A stretch of 64,000 bases of DNA, taken from positions 23,371,247 through 23,435,246 of the forward strand of contig NC_091941.1 of the NCBI RefSeq assembly GCF_041260155.1. Direction: 5' to 3'. Shown here piece by piece: positions 1 to 28,300 of this stretch. Origin of the DNA: Ptychodera flava. Taxonomy: Eukaryota > Hemichordata > Enteropneusta > Ptychoderidae. Position numbers and translations under genes: made by a program. A model generated the notes under the pieces. That model was not told the origin of the DNA. It made no database searches and saw nothing but the letters and a program-made list of their open reading frames with translations. The stretch's first letter is position 1. Every line of letters starts with the position of its first letter.

Positions 1-123
1 CATGCATGGCATGTGTCAGTGTTCAGAATATTAGGGATCAGCTCTATACAACATTGCTCCAGAAATTACCTGCCTCCTGGCCATTGTAACACGATCATCA
101 ATGTCTCTTTCTTGTCTCAACAG
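1..123 (+). other. 3' end of the last timm9 intron
   Basis: Non-coding sequence that ends in a pyrimidine-rich stretch and a CAG acceptor at 121-123, directly before the TIMM9 exon. The upstream exons lie outside the window. Confidence 0.7.
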
Positions 124-255
124 GACAGCTGTGCTCAGAACTGCATGGACAAGTACCTGAAGATGACACAGAGGATATCACAGAGATTCCAGGAGTATCA
201 AGTGCAACAGAATGAACATATTTTAGCATCACAAAAGGGCCTGGCTGGAAGATAA
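124..255 (+). CDS. TIMM9: TIMM9 (Tim9) terminal exon, 5' partial
   Basis: Tim9 is a small zinc-finger-like chaperone of the mitochondrial intermembrane space. With Tim10 it escorts hydrophobic precursors to the TIM22 translocase. The exon opens in phase 0 after a CAG acceptor and encodes 43 residues before TAA. It begins DSCAQNC, the second CX3C motif of the twin-CX3C fold. It continues with [10 protein letters not shown] and RFQEYQ, close to the C-terminal helix of animal Tim9 as I recall it, and ends QKGLAGR. The first CX3C motif and the N-terminus must lie left of the window. The gene converges on the Rab gene to its right. The assignment rests on recalled family sequence, but Tim9 fits clearly better than Tim10, Tim8 or Tim13. 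Confidence 0.92.
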   Translation, partial: DSCAQNCMDKYLKMTQRISQRFQEYQVQQNEHILASQKGLAGR

Positions 256-843
256 CCAATGACAATGAACAAAACATGGACATACTTGGGGTTCAGTTTG
301 GGTTTTGATGCGAATACTGTAATTGATGAAGAGACGCTGCTGTTTGTATTGGTTTCTATCACTGGTTTTCTTTACTGCCTTGTCTTTTGATGCTAATGCC
401 AAGGAAGTATTATTATGAACAATACCCTGATGTTATCATAAGTTGCCGGTCCCTGTGTTTCAGTGCATACCAACTCAGTATCCCTTATTGCTATTAATGT
501 GTAAAATTTGTCCTTTGCTGACAAAAAAGTAGGAAATTGAATTTTAAAACCTTAAAACAAAAGCTGCTTTTTCTCCACACACAGGCAAAAGTCCGTAGAA
601 TGAGAGAAAGAGTCTGGCTACGTCTTACCTAGTAATTTTAAAAGAAAGATGAAAAGATCACCCACTATCAGTAATTAAATACTGTCCCATTTAATTGCAT
701 TATATACCCTCTGGTACGAATCAAGACTCTACAAGGATATGTAATGTTGTATCCTCTTTGGTTGGTGTAATTCACTGGGCATCAATATGTCTCAGCACAA
801 TGTGGAACTAAATATGCAATAAAACATAACTATGTTCAATTGT
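256..843 (+). other. TIMM9: timm9 3' UTR with poly(A) signal
   Basis: AT-rich non-coding sequence follows the TIMM9 stop. A canonical AATAAA at 818-823 predicts cleavage near 835-845. A second AATAAA at 2998-3003 could end a longer transcript. Confidence 0.6.
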
Positions 844-3324
844 GAGTCCTGTCTTAAATTGTATTTTGTTTGTCTGTACATAGCGTGAAGGTCAGCATTG
901 CTGCTCAAAATGATGCCATCGTTTCACTTGCAAATAATGATCTTCATGACTTTTGTCTGACCAAGTTCATATCCTGCACTCCTACTCTCTATCTTCTTGT
1001 CATCTATATTGCTGCCTACACTTCAAGAAGGGCAGTACCGTTCGTTATATGGCTCAAATGTACTAGCGCACATGCATGCTGTCATTTGACCGGTAGTGAA
1101 GGTTCCGTAACAATCATGATTTTGTGTTTTGAGCTGCCTCATTTGATCACATTTCGTTGTGTTCAATAATTCATGATGCAATCATGCTAGCTTTTAATAC
1201 AGCAACACATTTTTCAGAGCGTCAATTCTTTTTTCAACCTTTTCTCACTGTAACAACCAAGTGAACATATTTATATAATTTTGTTTCTGAGTAGCGACTT
1301 CACCATAATGGACAACAACCAAGATCCTGTGCGATGCATGCCGTAAGCTAATTTTGACGTTAGGGCACCTGTAGAGAGTCATCAGCATCGTAATTAAACA
1401 ACATGGTATGATGGTATTAAGTCCTAAATCCATAAAAAAGAAAAAGTTTAATGAAGAGCCAACAGCTGTTTACAATCCAACTGAATAAGCAATGGTGTGA
1501 CGCAGATACTCTGCAAGGCAATGCGGCATTGGCCTCATTTGGTTTCCATAGCAACACTGAGCCTCTCTTTCATGGAAACTGTGGTTATGGAAATGCCCTG
1601 GGGTCAAAATTTTTTCTGAAATTCAAAGCAATAGCAATCGTTTGAGTAGAAGTGAGACTTTGTCAAGGGTAGCTGTAGCTGATGATTAGTATATTCAAAA
1701 TATCGAATGTCAGATTAAGACAACATTTTTCTGTAAGCATGTTATTCATCATCCCCTAGCCAAATGAAAAATTTTGGTTATTGCGAAAAAGGAGTAGTAG
1801 GTTGAAAGGGCAAAGGTCAACCAGTGAGTTACTTTTTATAACAGTGGAAGGTGCAACATTTGATGCTATTTATACTCATTAGGCTTGGTAGGAATTTTTG
1901 GACCCTGCAGAGAGAAAAAGTTGCTGTGGGCGAAACTAAGCCGTGATTTGAAGCTATACTGCTTTCAATTTAGTGAAATCCAAAGATCACTCCGAAAAGT
2001 ATTCATATGTTGCGTTCGGTAATAGATATGGCTACCCTGCAGGCCTTTCTTACCGAGTTTTCATCTGTTATTTTTAGTAATTTCTCCTAAAATGAATCTC
2101 TGCCCATTTTATACGTCTATTACAACCTGCAGGGCATGTCTCATTGTTCAAACGTTGCTAGTCCAAACATAAATAATATGGTTTATAGGGGTCTCATTAG
2201 AAGTCTAGCTCCAGGCAAAGTTTGCCATTTCTGACACCGAGGTCTTCTCTGTTTCCAAATTCTGAGGTTACATGGTAATGAGGAAAAACCCTTGGGCAGT
2301 GTTACATGAACTGGCTTCTTTCCAATTTCGGCCGGCATTGCTAAGGAAATCTCGTGCCATGTGACCTGCATTGAATTAATTTTCTCTTATTTCAAACCTA
2401 ATCAATATGTTTAATGTTGTATTTCAAGATTTGTGTAGTTTAGTAAGTGTATAGTATTAAACATTAATCTCTGGTATAAGTGAGCTCATTCTGAAAACTA
2501 GAGAATAAATTGCAATCTAGTATAATGGAGAAAAACTTCAAAATTGCGCACGAGAACTGTGCTGATTCCTCAGCAGAATGATTTTGGTCACTCTTTGGCA
2601 GGCAGTCCACATTAAAGGTCTTGTTCTTGTTCCAATTTTGCCACAGTTACCATGGAAAGAGAAAATCTAACCAATCACACATTTTTACTAATAAGCGGGT
2701 GGCCGCTCTTTCAAAAACAGCCATCACATGGGCATTTTTAATACCAAGGAACGCCCCTTTGACCATATATGGGCATATTTAGATTACAGGTGACTGTATA
2801 CCTTTAATATTCATATCTTCAGCATGAACCTAATGACGGTGGAATATCATTACATTTGGCTCTTTCAATATAGCAAGGTATTTAAACACTAATTGTCGTA
2901 GAAATACTTAACCTAAAGCAGCATGTTCTGAATGAACAGTTTCCACTCATAGAGCTGATGAAGTATATGCATAAAGTGTCTGACTTCACTGTGTTACAAT
3001 AAATTTTGTGAAACAACACTGTCAGTTTTTTCTTTATTAAATTATGCTCCACCTACGAGATTGGGAAAATAAGTGACAGCACAACAGTTAAGATTTCTAA
3101 AATATTCCAGTTTTGGTTTATTCATAAAATTGCACATGATGGATAAACAACTGTTGGAAAAGCACAAGTTTGATTGAATGTATCATGTATATGTAGCATT
3201 CCAAAAACAGTACAATTTACAGTACCCTCTTGCTTGAAGGGAGAAGAGTCAAAAGTGGAAAGAGATCCTTCATCAGTATCTATACAGTCTATCACTACAA
3301 TATAATATCTCATGTTATATATGT

Positions 3325-3537
3325 ATTTTGTGTGTCTGCGTGTGTCTGTGTGTGTTTGTGTGCGTCTGTGCAGATAATCAGTCGGATGCAAACCCATAAT
3401 GTACAGCACCCAGTCACCTGGCTAAGGACAAAGACATCAGTCAAAACTACACAGCTAAATCCCCACCCTTGAATAAGAGTGGTCAGGCTTGAGTGGTTCA
3501 ATAGCCGAGCTGTATGTATGTATGTATGTATGTATGA

Positions 3538-3595
<58 letters not shown>
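3325..3595. repeat. TG-rich simple repeats
   Basis: An interrupted TGTG tract at about 3328-3370 is followed by (TGTA)n at about 3511-3534 and a long (TG)n tract to 3595. Apparent reading frames across them are repeat artefacts. Confidence 0.9.
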
Positions 3596-3599
<4 letters not shown>

Positions 3600-4421
3600 A
3601 CACAAGAAAACTTATGTCACCTTACTAACAATTAGGTACATCATTAAGTACAAATTCTGCAAAAATAAAAAAGCATTACGTTTGGAAACTAATGTACAGT
3701 ACTTTCAAAAATTAAGCCGTTAAAAAAACCCACCAGCTTTGTAAGGACAGTGAAATTTGTTCTCATTGGTCATATAAAAATACCAGTATTCATTATCAAT
3801 CTAAGCTCTGTACAATCATTTTTAATAATTTAGAAATTACAAAAAAAGAAAACAGCTTGAACATTGCAACTATCACAAGTCTTGTTTTACTTTTACAATC
3901 CGAGTCACAATCCTAAATTTACAGATAAAATGTTTGTTTTGATAAAAATCCTGCATGCTTTGAATATTTTATATTGTAGGTATATATACCAGTGCTATCA
4001 GATATTGAAGTTTCATCAATGAAAATTTACAAACAATTATACTGGCCAAAAATTACAAAAAGCCATAATCACATGTTAATATTATAAATGATGAAGTTTG
4101 TGAGATATGAATATTGCAATGTTAAATTACAGTAATCAAATGCAACAGCACACCAGTATTAGCTTCAGAACACTTTTATGATCAGAGTCTACAAAAACTC
4201 ATTTGCCATTTCATTCTTTTTAATAAAACAATAATTCTACCGAGTCCTCAATCTCTTACAGCACGTCACTACATTTACCCAAGAATTTCAATGTCTGTAT
4301 TTCATAACATTTTAATGTAATTCAAGTTTTCCCAAGTTTTGTATCAGAAAAAGCCCCAAACTAGCAGAAATGTCCTATCATATTCATCACATTCCTGTGA
4401 GATTTTTAAAGTATGTTTTAA

Positions 4422-4506
4422 CCCTTTCACTCCTAGTTCCCTGTATACAGGTCCAACTTTATCATAGAAAACAATGGATTTGGGACAAACCATGGTGGTG
4501 AAAGGG
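4422..4506. mobile_element. 85-bp TTAA-flanked MITE (piggyBac-like), copy 1
   Basis: The insert starts CCCTTTCACTC and ends with the inverted GTGAAAGGG, flanked on both sides by TTAA. TTAA duplication plus ends beginning CCCTTT are piggyBac-type features. Similar copies lie at 6254-6338 and 61146-61229. Confidence 0.7.
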
Positions 4507-5860
4507 TTAAGGATGAGCTACGGGATGTGCTAATGGCATGCAGACATTAACCTAGAACAGTATGCAATATAAAGCCAAACAGTGCCACTGTCAAACAAAT
4601 CTTTTTCACCCAAAATTTAGCTCTTCCTAAAGTCATTCAGATATACAAGATCTTCACCCCTAGGATTCTGATCTGTCTTTGGGAATATATTAGTCCCCCA
4701 GAATGAAAAGTCTACCATTTTCCTTTGAGATGAAAAGGGCCAAGAGGCAAGCAGAGAATCTGTACCTTGACCTCAATGTTCATTTTAATGTGGTTGATCA
4801 ATATGTCAACCTTGCTAAAAAATGGTTTCTCACATTCCGTAAAGTCAGCCTCTAGTTACAGAAAAGCTTATAAAATTGGTTGTGAAACTGTTTTTGGATT
4901 AAAATATTCGGCGAAGTCATGGTGAGATATACCAGTATGTGTTCCTTCCCTGTTATATTTTATTTCATTGAAACTCTGAAATCATAAGGTCCTCTAACAC
5001 AATTAAAGGAAATTTGCCTTTAATATTAAAGTCATGTACAGTAGAGAACATGAACACATTAAATGTAGCATTGAACATTTCTTATGCGACTCTTTCTCAA
5101 ATCTGAAAATTTCTGAATAGGATCACATAAATCTGTAGTTTATACGGAAGCTGTAACAAAAATCGCCATCATTTCAAGGCATATGTGAGATTACCTGCTA
5201 CTGGAATAATCCATCTTCACAGTGTTAAAGGTTAAAAGTTAAAGGTCAGTGATATCTTACAAACTTTGAGGCAAAACTTAAAACAATAACTCAAAATCTT
5301 TGAGGGACTAATTAACTAACTGTAGAAAATAGAACTGTCTCATATATATATTTACTTTCATAATCCCAGTATATTGTGAAAGTACTGCTTGAAACGATAC
5401 ATGGAAATTCAACCAATAGGAAGTTCAAGATATCTCATTTGTGAGTGTGAATAAGAGAATATTCATCAAGTAACCAAAGCAACTGACAATTTGTGTTGAA
5501 AGTACATTTAGCATTCTGTGTTTAATTTCAAGCTGTGCATTTTCTCTGAAATAACAACACAAAGACAAATGTCGTAAGATGTATGACTTTTTAAAAGAAT
5601 CCTGGACAAGAATATAGAATAGTTGAATCATATTAACCCTGCTTAACATGAACAGTATTTTAGAGAGTATGTCCCCCTTATTTTAAGACGAATATGGAAA
5701 CTTTGAACAACACTCCATGGGTGTGACAATACTATGACAGTGGTGCAATTATTGCTTATCGATGAATCAACAACATCTGAATCCTCTATTGATAGGCAAC
5801 CAACCAATAGCAACAGCAATAACTTCCAAATATGGAAATAAGTGTTCCTATCGTATTTTC

Positions 5861-5984
5861 AAGTTCAAAACCCCTGATAATCAACTTTTGGTCAAAAAAA
5901 CCACAAAATAACAAAAAAAAACATGGAAGTGTGATTATCACTTGACCGCCAAGTTCAAAACCCCTGATAATCCACTTTTGGTCG
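5861..5984. repeat. local duplication of a ~34-bp segment
   Basis: A segment starting AAGTTCAAAACCCCTGATAA occurs at 5861-5894 and again at 5951-5984, separated by an A-rich spacer. No function is seen. Confidence 0.7.
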
Positions 5985-6253
5985 AGCAATCAACCCCCTT
6001 CCCCCAATAACCGGTTAGTCTGTGTATATCTGTATATGTTATACCTGTCAATGGGTAATGTCACCGATGTTCTGCTATGGTCCCTCAACATCATGGTTCT
6101 GGTCATGAGATCAATACAGCCCTAATGACAATTTGGGTTGAATATTAAAATACAGTGGAATTTGAGAAAGTGCCAAAAAAAAAAAATACAAAAGTTCTGG
6201 ATAACACGAGTACTTTGAAAATGTGGATAACGTCCTCAAAATTTTACCTTTAA

Positions 6254-6338
6254 CCTGCTCACCCCCAAATTCTTGTAAACAGGTCCACAGTCACCATTGA
6301 TAACAATGGGTTTGGACCAAACTTTGTCAGTGAAAGGG
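6254..6338. mobile_element. 85-bp TTAA-flanked MITE, copy 2
   Basis: Flanked by TTAA on both sides, 85 bp, ending GTGAAAGGG. It shares an internal AGGTCCAC-like block and the same length with the copy at 4422-4506. Its left end has diverged (CCTGCTCAC). Confidence 0.65.
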
Positions 6339-6641
6339 TTAAAGAAGAAGACAAGAGTGTGCTAGAAATGTTTACTACCCCGCTGATCTATCTATTCACA
6401 TGAGGGTTATAGCCACACTTAACACAAAGCCTTCACAGATTCACTCCACGTTACCCTGAATATCCTAAACTTAAAACCATCAAACCATTTACACAGCTTC
6501 AGGGAAAGACTGTTCCCAGCTGAGACATCATGTTGGGTTTAAAGCATCTTCTTTTTTTAGTCAGAAGTGAGTTGTTGTATTTTAAATAATGTAAATGTAT
6601 AAAAAAATACATGAATGTAAGAAGCCCGATAAAAGGAAACT

Positions 6642-21729
<15,088 letters not shown>

Positions 21730-22651
21730 GTTTTCAAATCTGTATCATGTGACGACTGATCAGGTGACCCGTGACCCGAACTTTACGGCAAGCCTCGCTT
21801 TGAACTTTTTGGCCGTAAAAAAGTTGTGGATTGTTTTCGGGGAAAATAAGTTACAGACTCTGAAGAACTACAAAGCCATCAGTGTAGTAAAATGTCAATG
21901 TTACCAAGGTCATATATTTACAATAATAAGTTATAACAATAAAATCCCGGCAAACATATGGTAGGACCTCTCATCAGATAGGTAGTTCAGTACAGTGAAG
22001 TTCAAGATTCACCCTAAAAATTATGGCAAAACACCTTTTTTCATAGTCAAAATATCTTTCATAGTTCCCTGTGATGTAAGAAACTAATATTATTTAGATT
22101 ATGTAAATGCGAAGAGAAGATGCAATACTTAAAAAGGGATAGAAATCAGGCACATCTCGACATCTGAGTTTTAATCAAATTGAAAGCATAGTACAAAACA
22201 TTAGACTGAGAATCAACATTTACACGCACCACCCCCCCCCCCACCACCCTTCTCCTAGGAGCATCCATGAGTCACCATGCCAGTTTAGCCAAAACTTGTT
22301 ATTGACACCTAGATTGCTATATCTTTTGCATTATATTTACCCCAAAAATACCATCCAATACTGTCCAATCTTTGGAGAGATGTTTCACATTCCTGTAATC
22401 AAACCATAAATTCACATGCATCCATGTACATTTGAAGCAGCCATATTTACATAATATAAATAATTTTCGAGTTGCAACTAGAAAATTATTAAGTTGTTAG
22501 TTGTGTGTTTGTCACCAATGTTTGAAAAACGTTCTGTGATCACACTTCAGTGAACATTTTTACACAGGTTGTATTTGATTTAAAACTATCTGGTCAAAGA
22601 AAAATCATGGTATGACCTGACTCTTACACTTTTATAGCTCAGTAATACTTA
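21730..22651 (-). other. Rab 5' flank
   Basis: Sequence upstream of the Rab start codon, expected to hold its 5' UTR and promoter. I see no clear TATA box or CpG island. Past about 22000 it is AT-rich with a C-run near 22230-22245. Confidence 0.4.
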
Positions 22652-23595
22652 GGGACCGTTCAGTTTTTACGGCCGGGGGTGGGGGGGCCGTCAAAATCCA
22701 GGGGGGGTCATCATAATTTTGGAATCCGCAAAGGGGGGGGGGGGGTCATCGCTTTTTCACTGGTAGGAAAGGGGGGGTCACCACATATTCAAAAACATAA
22801 TACCAACAATAAAGTTCACTTTCTGCCATGGCCATGATCGACCCACTTTACCGCCTTCGGCGGCCCACTACCATAAATATACATTATGTATTACCCATCA
22901 CCCTCTTAACGGGCAGACGCCTTTGGCGGCCAACGTACTCCAATTAGGTTTACTTCATGCGATGGCCATGATCGACTCTCTTTACTGGCGGGCCGCCTGC
23001 TGCGGCCCACTACAATAAATTGACTTAATGTAATACCCATTGGCAATCTTAATGGCTGCACCCCTTGAGCAGCCCTGTCCAGTAAAGTTTACTTTATGCA
23101 ATAGCCATGATCGACCCTCTTTACCGGCGGGCCACCTTTGGTGCCCCACTAGAATAAAGTTGACTTTACGTAATGGCCCATGACCCTCTTAACCGGAGGG
23201 CTGCCTTTGGCGAACCACTCCAATAAAGTTTACTTTATATAATGTCCATGGACATAAGCTGTCTATGGAAATGAAGTTAAAATTGCCTTGCAGTCGTCAT
23301 AATTAACAGACGTTTCAATGGATGTGGCTGAGAAGTTTGTGCACTGGCATCTCTGCTACACGAATAAAGTGCGCCGCGTACCGTAGTTCAAATCCAAACC
23401 ATGCGGGTAAATTTGACATATGGGTTTTGGTTATTTTTCAGCCGGGGGGGGGGGTCATCAAATTTTTTCGTCTGACAAAGGGGGGGGGGTCATCTTTTTT
23501 TCACGAAAAATGCAGGGGGGGTCTATATTTTTTTGGACACCGGCGACAAGATTTTGCCCCCCCCCCCCCCAGGCCGTAAAAAACTGAACGCTCCC
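22652..23595. mobile_element. PIF/Harbinger-like non-autonomous element with TTA duplication
   Basis: Inverted ends GGGACCGTTCAGTTTTTACG and, read inward from the right, GGGAGCGTTCAGTTTTTTAC are flanked by TTA on both sides. A 3-bp TTA/TAA duplication with GGG-starting ends is typical of PIF/Harbinger. It is 944 bp with G-runs next to each end and no transposase. The middle is a tandem repeat. Confidence 0.75.
22807..23250. repeat. ~69-bp tandem repeat inside the Harbinger-like element
   Basis: Six to seven degenerate units begin near 22807, 22874, 22943, 23014, 23081, 23153 and 23222, each opening AATAAAGTTTACTTTATG-like. Two unit types alternate, giving a higher-order period near 138 bp. 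Confidence 0.75.
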
Positions 23596-24859
23596 TTACA
23601 TTTGAAATCACGTTCAAGTGAATCCATTTGACGACAAAGTCCTATATAAATTGTCAGATGGATCTTCTTTAATTTGTACTATTATTCACATAATCATCAT
23701 ACTGTTATTACTGTCCAACTTGAGGAAAAATGGCATTTAATTGACACCTTTGCTGTCCTTTAATGTCCTGCATTTTTGTCTGACCCTCTATAGTTATCTA
23801 ATTGACCATTTGAAAGTTCTCTATTTAATGTGCAATCCGTCAAAATAACTTGCCATACCGGGCATCTTTCACCTCATTACAAATATAACTTTCTCAACAA
23901 TGGTAAATGCTCTCTGAAACCAAAACTTCGTACTTATTTGCAACAATAAAGCATGCTTTAGTCTGAGAAATATCTAAACTATGTTGTCATAAAATGATAC
24001 CATTGCTTACTTGTCTCCTCTGTTTTGTTTTCTCTCAAAGGCAAAAAAAAAATGTTGATCTCACAGCAAGGCCTTGTAAATTGTTCACAAAGAAAGTTGT
24101 AGAAGATGAACACCACTATCTTTCAGTGCATCCAGTGTATTCAGATTTTAGAAACCAATATCTAACAGAAGAATTCTCATTGAAGCCAAACTTCTGTAAA
24201 TTTGTGAAACTAAGTATGTGAGCACAGTAACTTAAAAAACTTTTGTCTTTTGCATTTTTCTAAATAAAGCTTTTGAGCACAAACAACAGCTGTTATACAG
24301 TTGGTTAAAAGATGATATAATAGCTCTGATGGACATTTCCATGCTTGTATGTATGTATGTATGTATGTATGTATGTATGTATGTACGTACGTACGTACGT
24401 ACGTACGTATGTATGTACGTATGTATGTATGTGCATGTGTGTGTGTATGTATGTATGTGTGTGTGTATGTATGTATGTATGTATGTATGTATTTATGTTT
24501 ATGTTTATTCTAAACACTTACATATTTGTCACACCTCACTTCATGTAATCCTCACTTACATATGAGCCGGAGATCTTGAAATGCAATAAAGTGAATTTGA
24601 ACTTCTCAAAAATGTCTCATTTAGGGTATATTAGCATATAGAAATTTATAGAGAGACTGTGATGTTGGCAGCAATTTCATGAGACTGAGCAGAAACTCTA
24701 CTGATGTTAGCCATCAATGAACATTCAACACTGAATATAAATGAAATGTACATTTCCAACAGGGCTGAATTATATAATGTGGGGACCATTGTTGCATCCC
24801 ATCTCATGGACAAAGATTGTGAAGAAAGTTGAGATTAAAGAGAAAAAAAAGGGCCGCAC
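23596..24859. other. intergenic, with a TATG/GTAC microsatellite
   Basis: No gene seen. A (TATG)n/(TACG)n/(TG)n tract occupies about 24346-24497. AATAAA occurs on the plus strand near 24584 without a gene to serve. Confidence 0.6.
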
Positions 24860-24881
24860 ATTATGTCAATAGATAATGTCA

Positions 24882-24887
24882 TTTATT
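24882..24887 (-). terminator. poly(A) signal for dehydrogenase gene A
   Basis: TTTATT on the plus strand is AATAAA on the minus strand, about 470 bases past the stop codon of gene A. This gives a plausible 3' UTR of about 24860-25357. Confidence 0.5.
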
Positions 24888-25357
24888 ACAACTGCAAACA
24901 TACATACAGGTTATATAAGTGTTTGTGGTGCAATTAAAGAAGTTTAAGATGTTCATTATTTGGAAGAATTTTCTGGCTCTGTAACGTTGACTATGTCTAA
25001 AAAAACTTAATGATCTTCAGAGATTTGAGGTACACTGTTGATCTTGTAAAGAGAATATAGTCATTCTGTTTTCTTGTGTGTAATTCAACTGTCAATTCTA
25101 GTGGTTATACACCCATATGAAAAACACGATTCAGTGCAACATATTAGACTGCTGCTGCCCTTCTCACCTTGCAGCTGAGGTCATGGTCAATCGTTACTAA
25201 AAGAACAACGTGACTGCAAACCTGGATTAAACATAAGTAATAACATACCGGGTTGTGCTACTATAAAATCTATTCAGAAAACTATTCTGCCATCTTTTGA
25301 GATCAAGAAATGACACAGTTAACCAGAGAACAGCTGTCAGCATGCTGCAAGCTCTTC

Positions 25358-28300
25358 TCACTGGTTTTCATCTTTTACATCCACCATCTTACAACTGATG
25401 TCCCATAGTCTCCTGGCAACATCATCATCTTTTGCCCCAGCTGAAGGTTCCAGTGGAGCGCAGTCACTGCAACAAAAGAATGTGACACCAATAATTTTGG
25501 ATGTGAATTTATTCTTGCCTGTAATACTCATCATTCTAGCCCTTTCACTGACAAACAATTCTCTGGCATGTCCAGCTTTTGTCTACACAAAATGCAGAGG
25601 CACAGAATAACATGATATCAAATTCAATAATTTAAGAGGGCAGTCACAGTAACTTTTTTCAGTTAAGCAATCAATGTTTTAATCTAAAATGATTCGTTCT
25701 AAATTCATAATACCTGAAATAAAGCCCTGAAACACCATCAAGTTCCTCCGCCACAGCACAGTGGACTGATGTTTGTGCACAATCCGCATTAGTCTTGCAA
25801 AATATCCACAGTAAAGGGGTCACAAGGAAGTTCAGTACTTTGGCCATTGGAATATGTCTACCTAGGTCTGTATTTATGGATACACCTGGGTGAAGGCAAT
25901 TCACAGTCACATTCGTACCTGGAAAAATATCATCATAGAAAGTATGCCACAGACTGAAAATGAGAATGAGTCAGTGGGCTGACTATCCTAACTTCCAACC
26001 TTCCAACTAACCAAAGAATCTTATGCGATGGCAATTTTATTACTTTGATTACTGCTGTAGTAAAAGTAGACACAACTTTACAATTACAAACATCTGGACA
26101 GTGACTATTTATAGTCTGTTTGCTGCACTAAATTTGCCAAGGTGTGACTCAAACTTTTCAAGAATTACAAAAAATGTATTGTACACAGATATGTATTTAC
26201 AGCACCAGGTAAAAATTAATTTTCTTTAAATTTTATTGCAGTCAGGATTGAGATGTATTCACAATTTTGGTAATATACCAGTTCAAGTGATAAATGTGCA
26301 TCATGCACAACAATTTGCGACAAGGAGTACATAGCAGAGACAGTAAAGAATAGCTTGTACTGTCTGTGGTACTGGGTATCAACATTGTTTGGAAAAAAAA
26401 TAGATGATCGAATAATCAACAAATAGATGATCAATAGGACACAAATAATCAACAAATAGACTGTTTGTTGTAACTTCAATCTATCATGTCAGTAGTGAAA
26501 TTAGACAGGTGCAGCCATGCTCTTCGCGAAGAACATGGCTTTTTCTGTGCGTCGTAGCCTAGCACTTGCAAATACCTGCCAATTGCTTGCTGAGTTGTCT
26601 TGTGAACAGAATATTTGCAAGCTTGCTGTGAGAGTAAGCCACGCGACGGTTGTACTCTCTTTCACTATTCAGGTTCTCAAAGTCAATCTTGCCATATTCA
26701 TGAAGCCGAGCCGACACAACCACGATTCGGCTTGGAGCAGACTTCTTCAGTAAATCCAGTAACAAGACAGTCAACAGAAAGTGACCTATGGACATACAAC
26801 AAAAATATGTTAAGAGATAGACCCCCCGGAGCTTTGGAATGGGTGATCAAAAATTAAAAACATGATATGTACAGTGAAAATTTTGGAAGAAAAAGCTAAA
26901 TTGCCAGGCTTTTGGAAAAAATATCCACACAATTATAAACCTAGAACAGATTAGGTGTGTGAGAAAAAGTATGCATGTTCTGTAGGCTCTGGAAAAAATA
27001 TGTCAAATTTTGTTTTTTTCTTACCAAGATGGTTGACTCCGAAGTGCATTTCAAAGCCTTCCTTAGTTTTTGAGAAAGGATGATAAAAGACAGCAGCATT
27101 GTTGACTAATATGTTAAGATGACTTTCTTCTGAAAAGACAGTATGGAAAGCAAGCATCAGTTCATTGAGAGGCGCAGTCAGTGTCTGCCTAAACCAGCTA
27201 TTTCACCTTATAATTTTCGGTATTGATGTTGAACGCTCTCAATGGTAAACTTTCTGATAGCCTAGAAAGAAATGAAGCATTACGTTTCAATTAATTTTCA
27301 AGAGAAGACAATAAAGAAGATTTTGAGTCATGTGTGGCAAGTTTTTTTTAATACATACCAGTGAAACAAAAAACCACAAATTTTAACAATTTGCAAAGAA
27401 AATCTTCGAAACTTGCGTGTCAAGAATGGTGCAATTTCTTCATCACTTGTAATGATGATATTGCCAATCAAAATGTGAGACAACATCAAAATCATGACTG
27501 TGTTTGTAGATCTGCTGTATTATTTTAACTCAAGAAGATACACAACCTCGATAAATAGTGATTGTCAGACAGCTTGCAATTAATATCCTTACCCTCTTGA
27601 ATTTCTTTGACAAATGCCCTCACTGACTGCAGTGATGCAAGGTCAAGTTTCTTCACGACTAGATCAGCATCTGCAACATGTTGTCTGATCTCTTTGCATG
27701 CCTTTTCTCCTTTGGTGAGATCTCTGCAGGCAAGTATCACATGGCCACCTGGTGTAGTAATTCAAGAGCAAACAAACAACAAACAAACAAATACCCATCA
27801 AACCTGAATCTATCTTGTCTGTGGATATCAGTTTGAAATGCTAGTAAACATAAAGGGTACAAAGTAAAGCTGAATAAGCTGGATCAGTTTTACCTTCTTC
27901 CTTACTTCTGTTTGTAAGTATAGTTTCTTGTTCTACGGTACTCTCAAAATCACGGCAAAATGAGTATCATTCTAGTTGTTAACATATCACATATTTGTGT
28001 ACGGTGTATATGTTGATGTTGACAACAGAATTTTAATCTGGACAAGAATTTATTTGTGATGCCTGGTGTTGGCAAGGATAACATGAAAGATGCATTAAGG
28101 GGAAAAGCAAGAGAAGATGGACCTGTTTCCAAGAGTAAAAATTATTAAAATAGTATGAAAAGTTACAGATATTGTCCCTTTATGGATTAAGTGCTGAGTC
28201 ACATCTTAGGAATGACGAAAATGCTGGTTTGAATATTGAGAAAGTACATGAAGTAATTAATGAGTAGCATTTTATGAATATTTGTTTTCTCATTATCGTC

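Larger units (their letters stand above)
844..6641. other. intergenic region and possible long Rab 3' UTR
   Basis: No convincing coding sequence on either strand. The two flanking genes converge here. TTTATT at 3117-3122 is AATAAA on the minus strand, so the Rab 3' UTR could be as long as about 3.5 kb. The stretch holds simple repeats, two short TTAA-flanked MITEs and a small local duplication, listed separately. Confidence 0.5.

Noticed and set aside
23370-23410. GTTCAAATCC resembling a tRNA B box
   Set aside because: No matching A box or cloverleaf arms; it lies inside the Harbinger-like element.
24305-24565. Met-Tyr-Val-Cys repeat frames
   Set aside because: Translation of a TATG/TG microsatellite.
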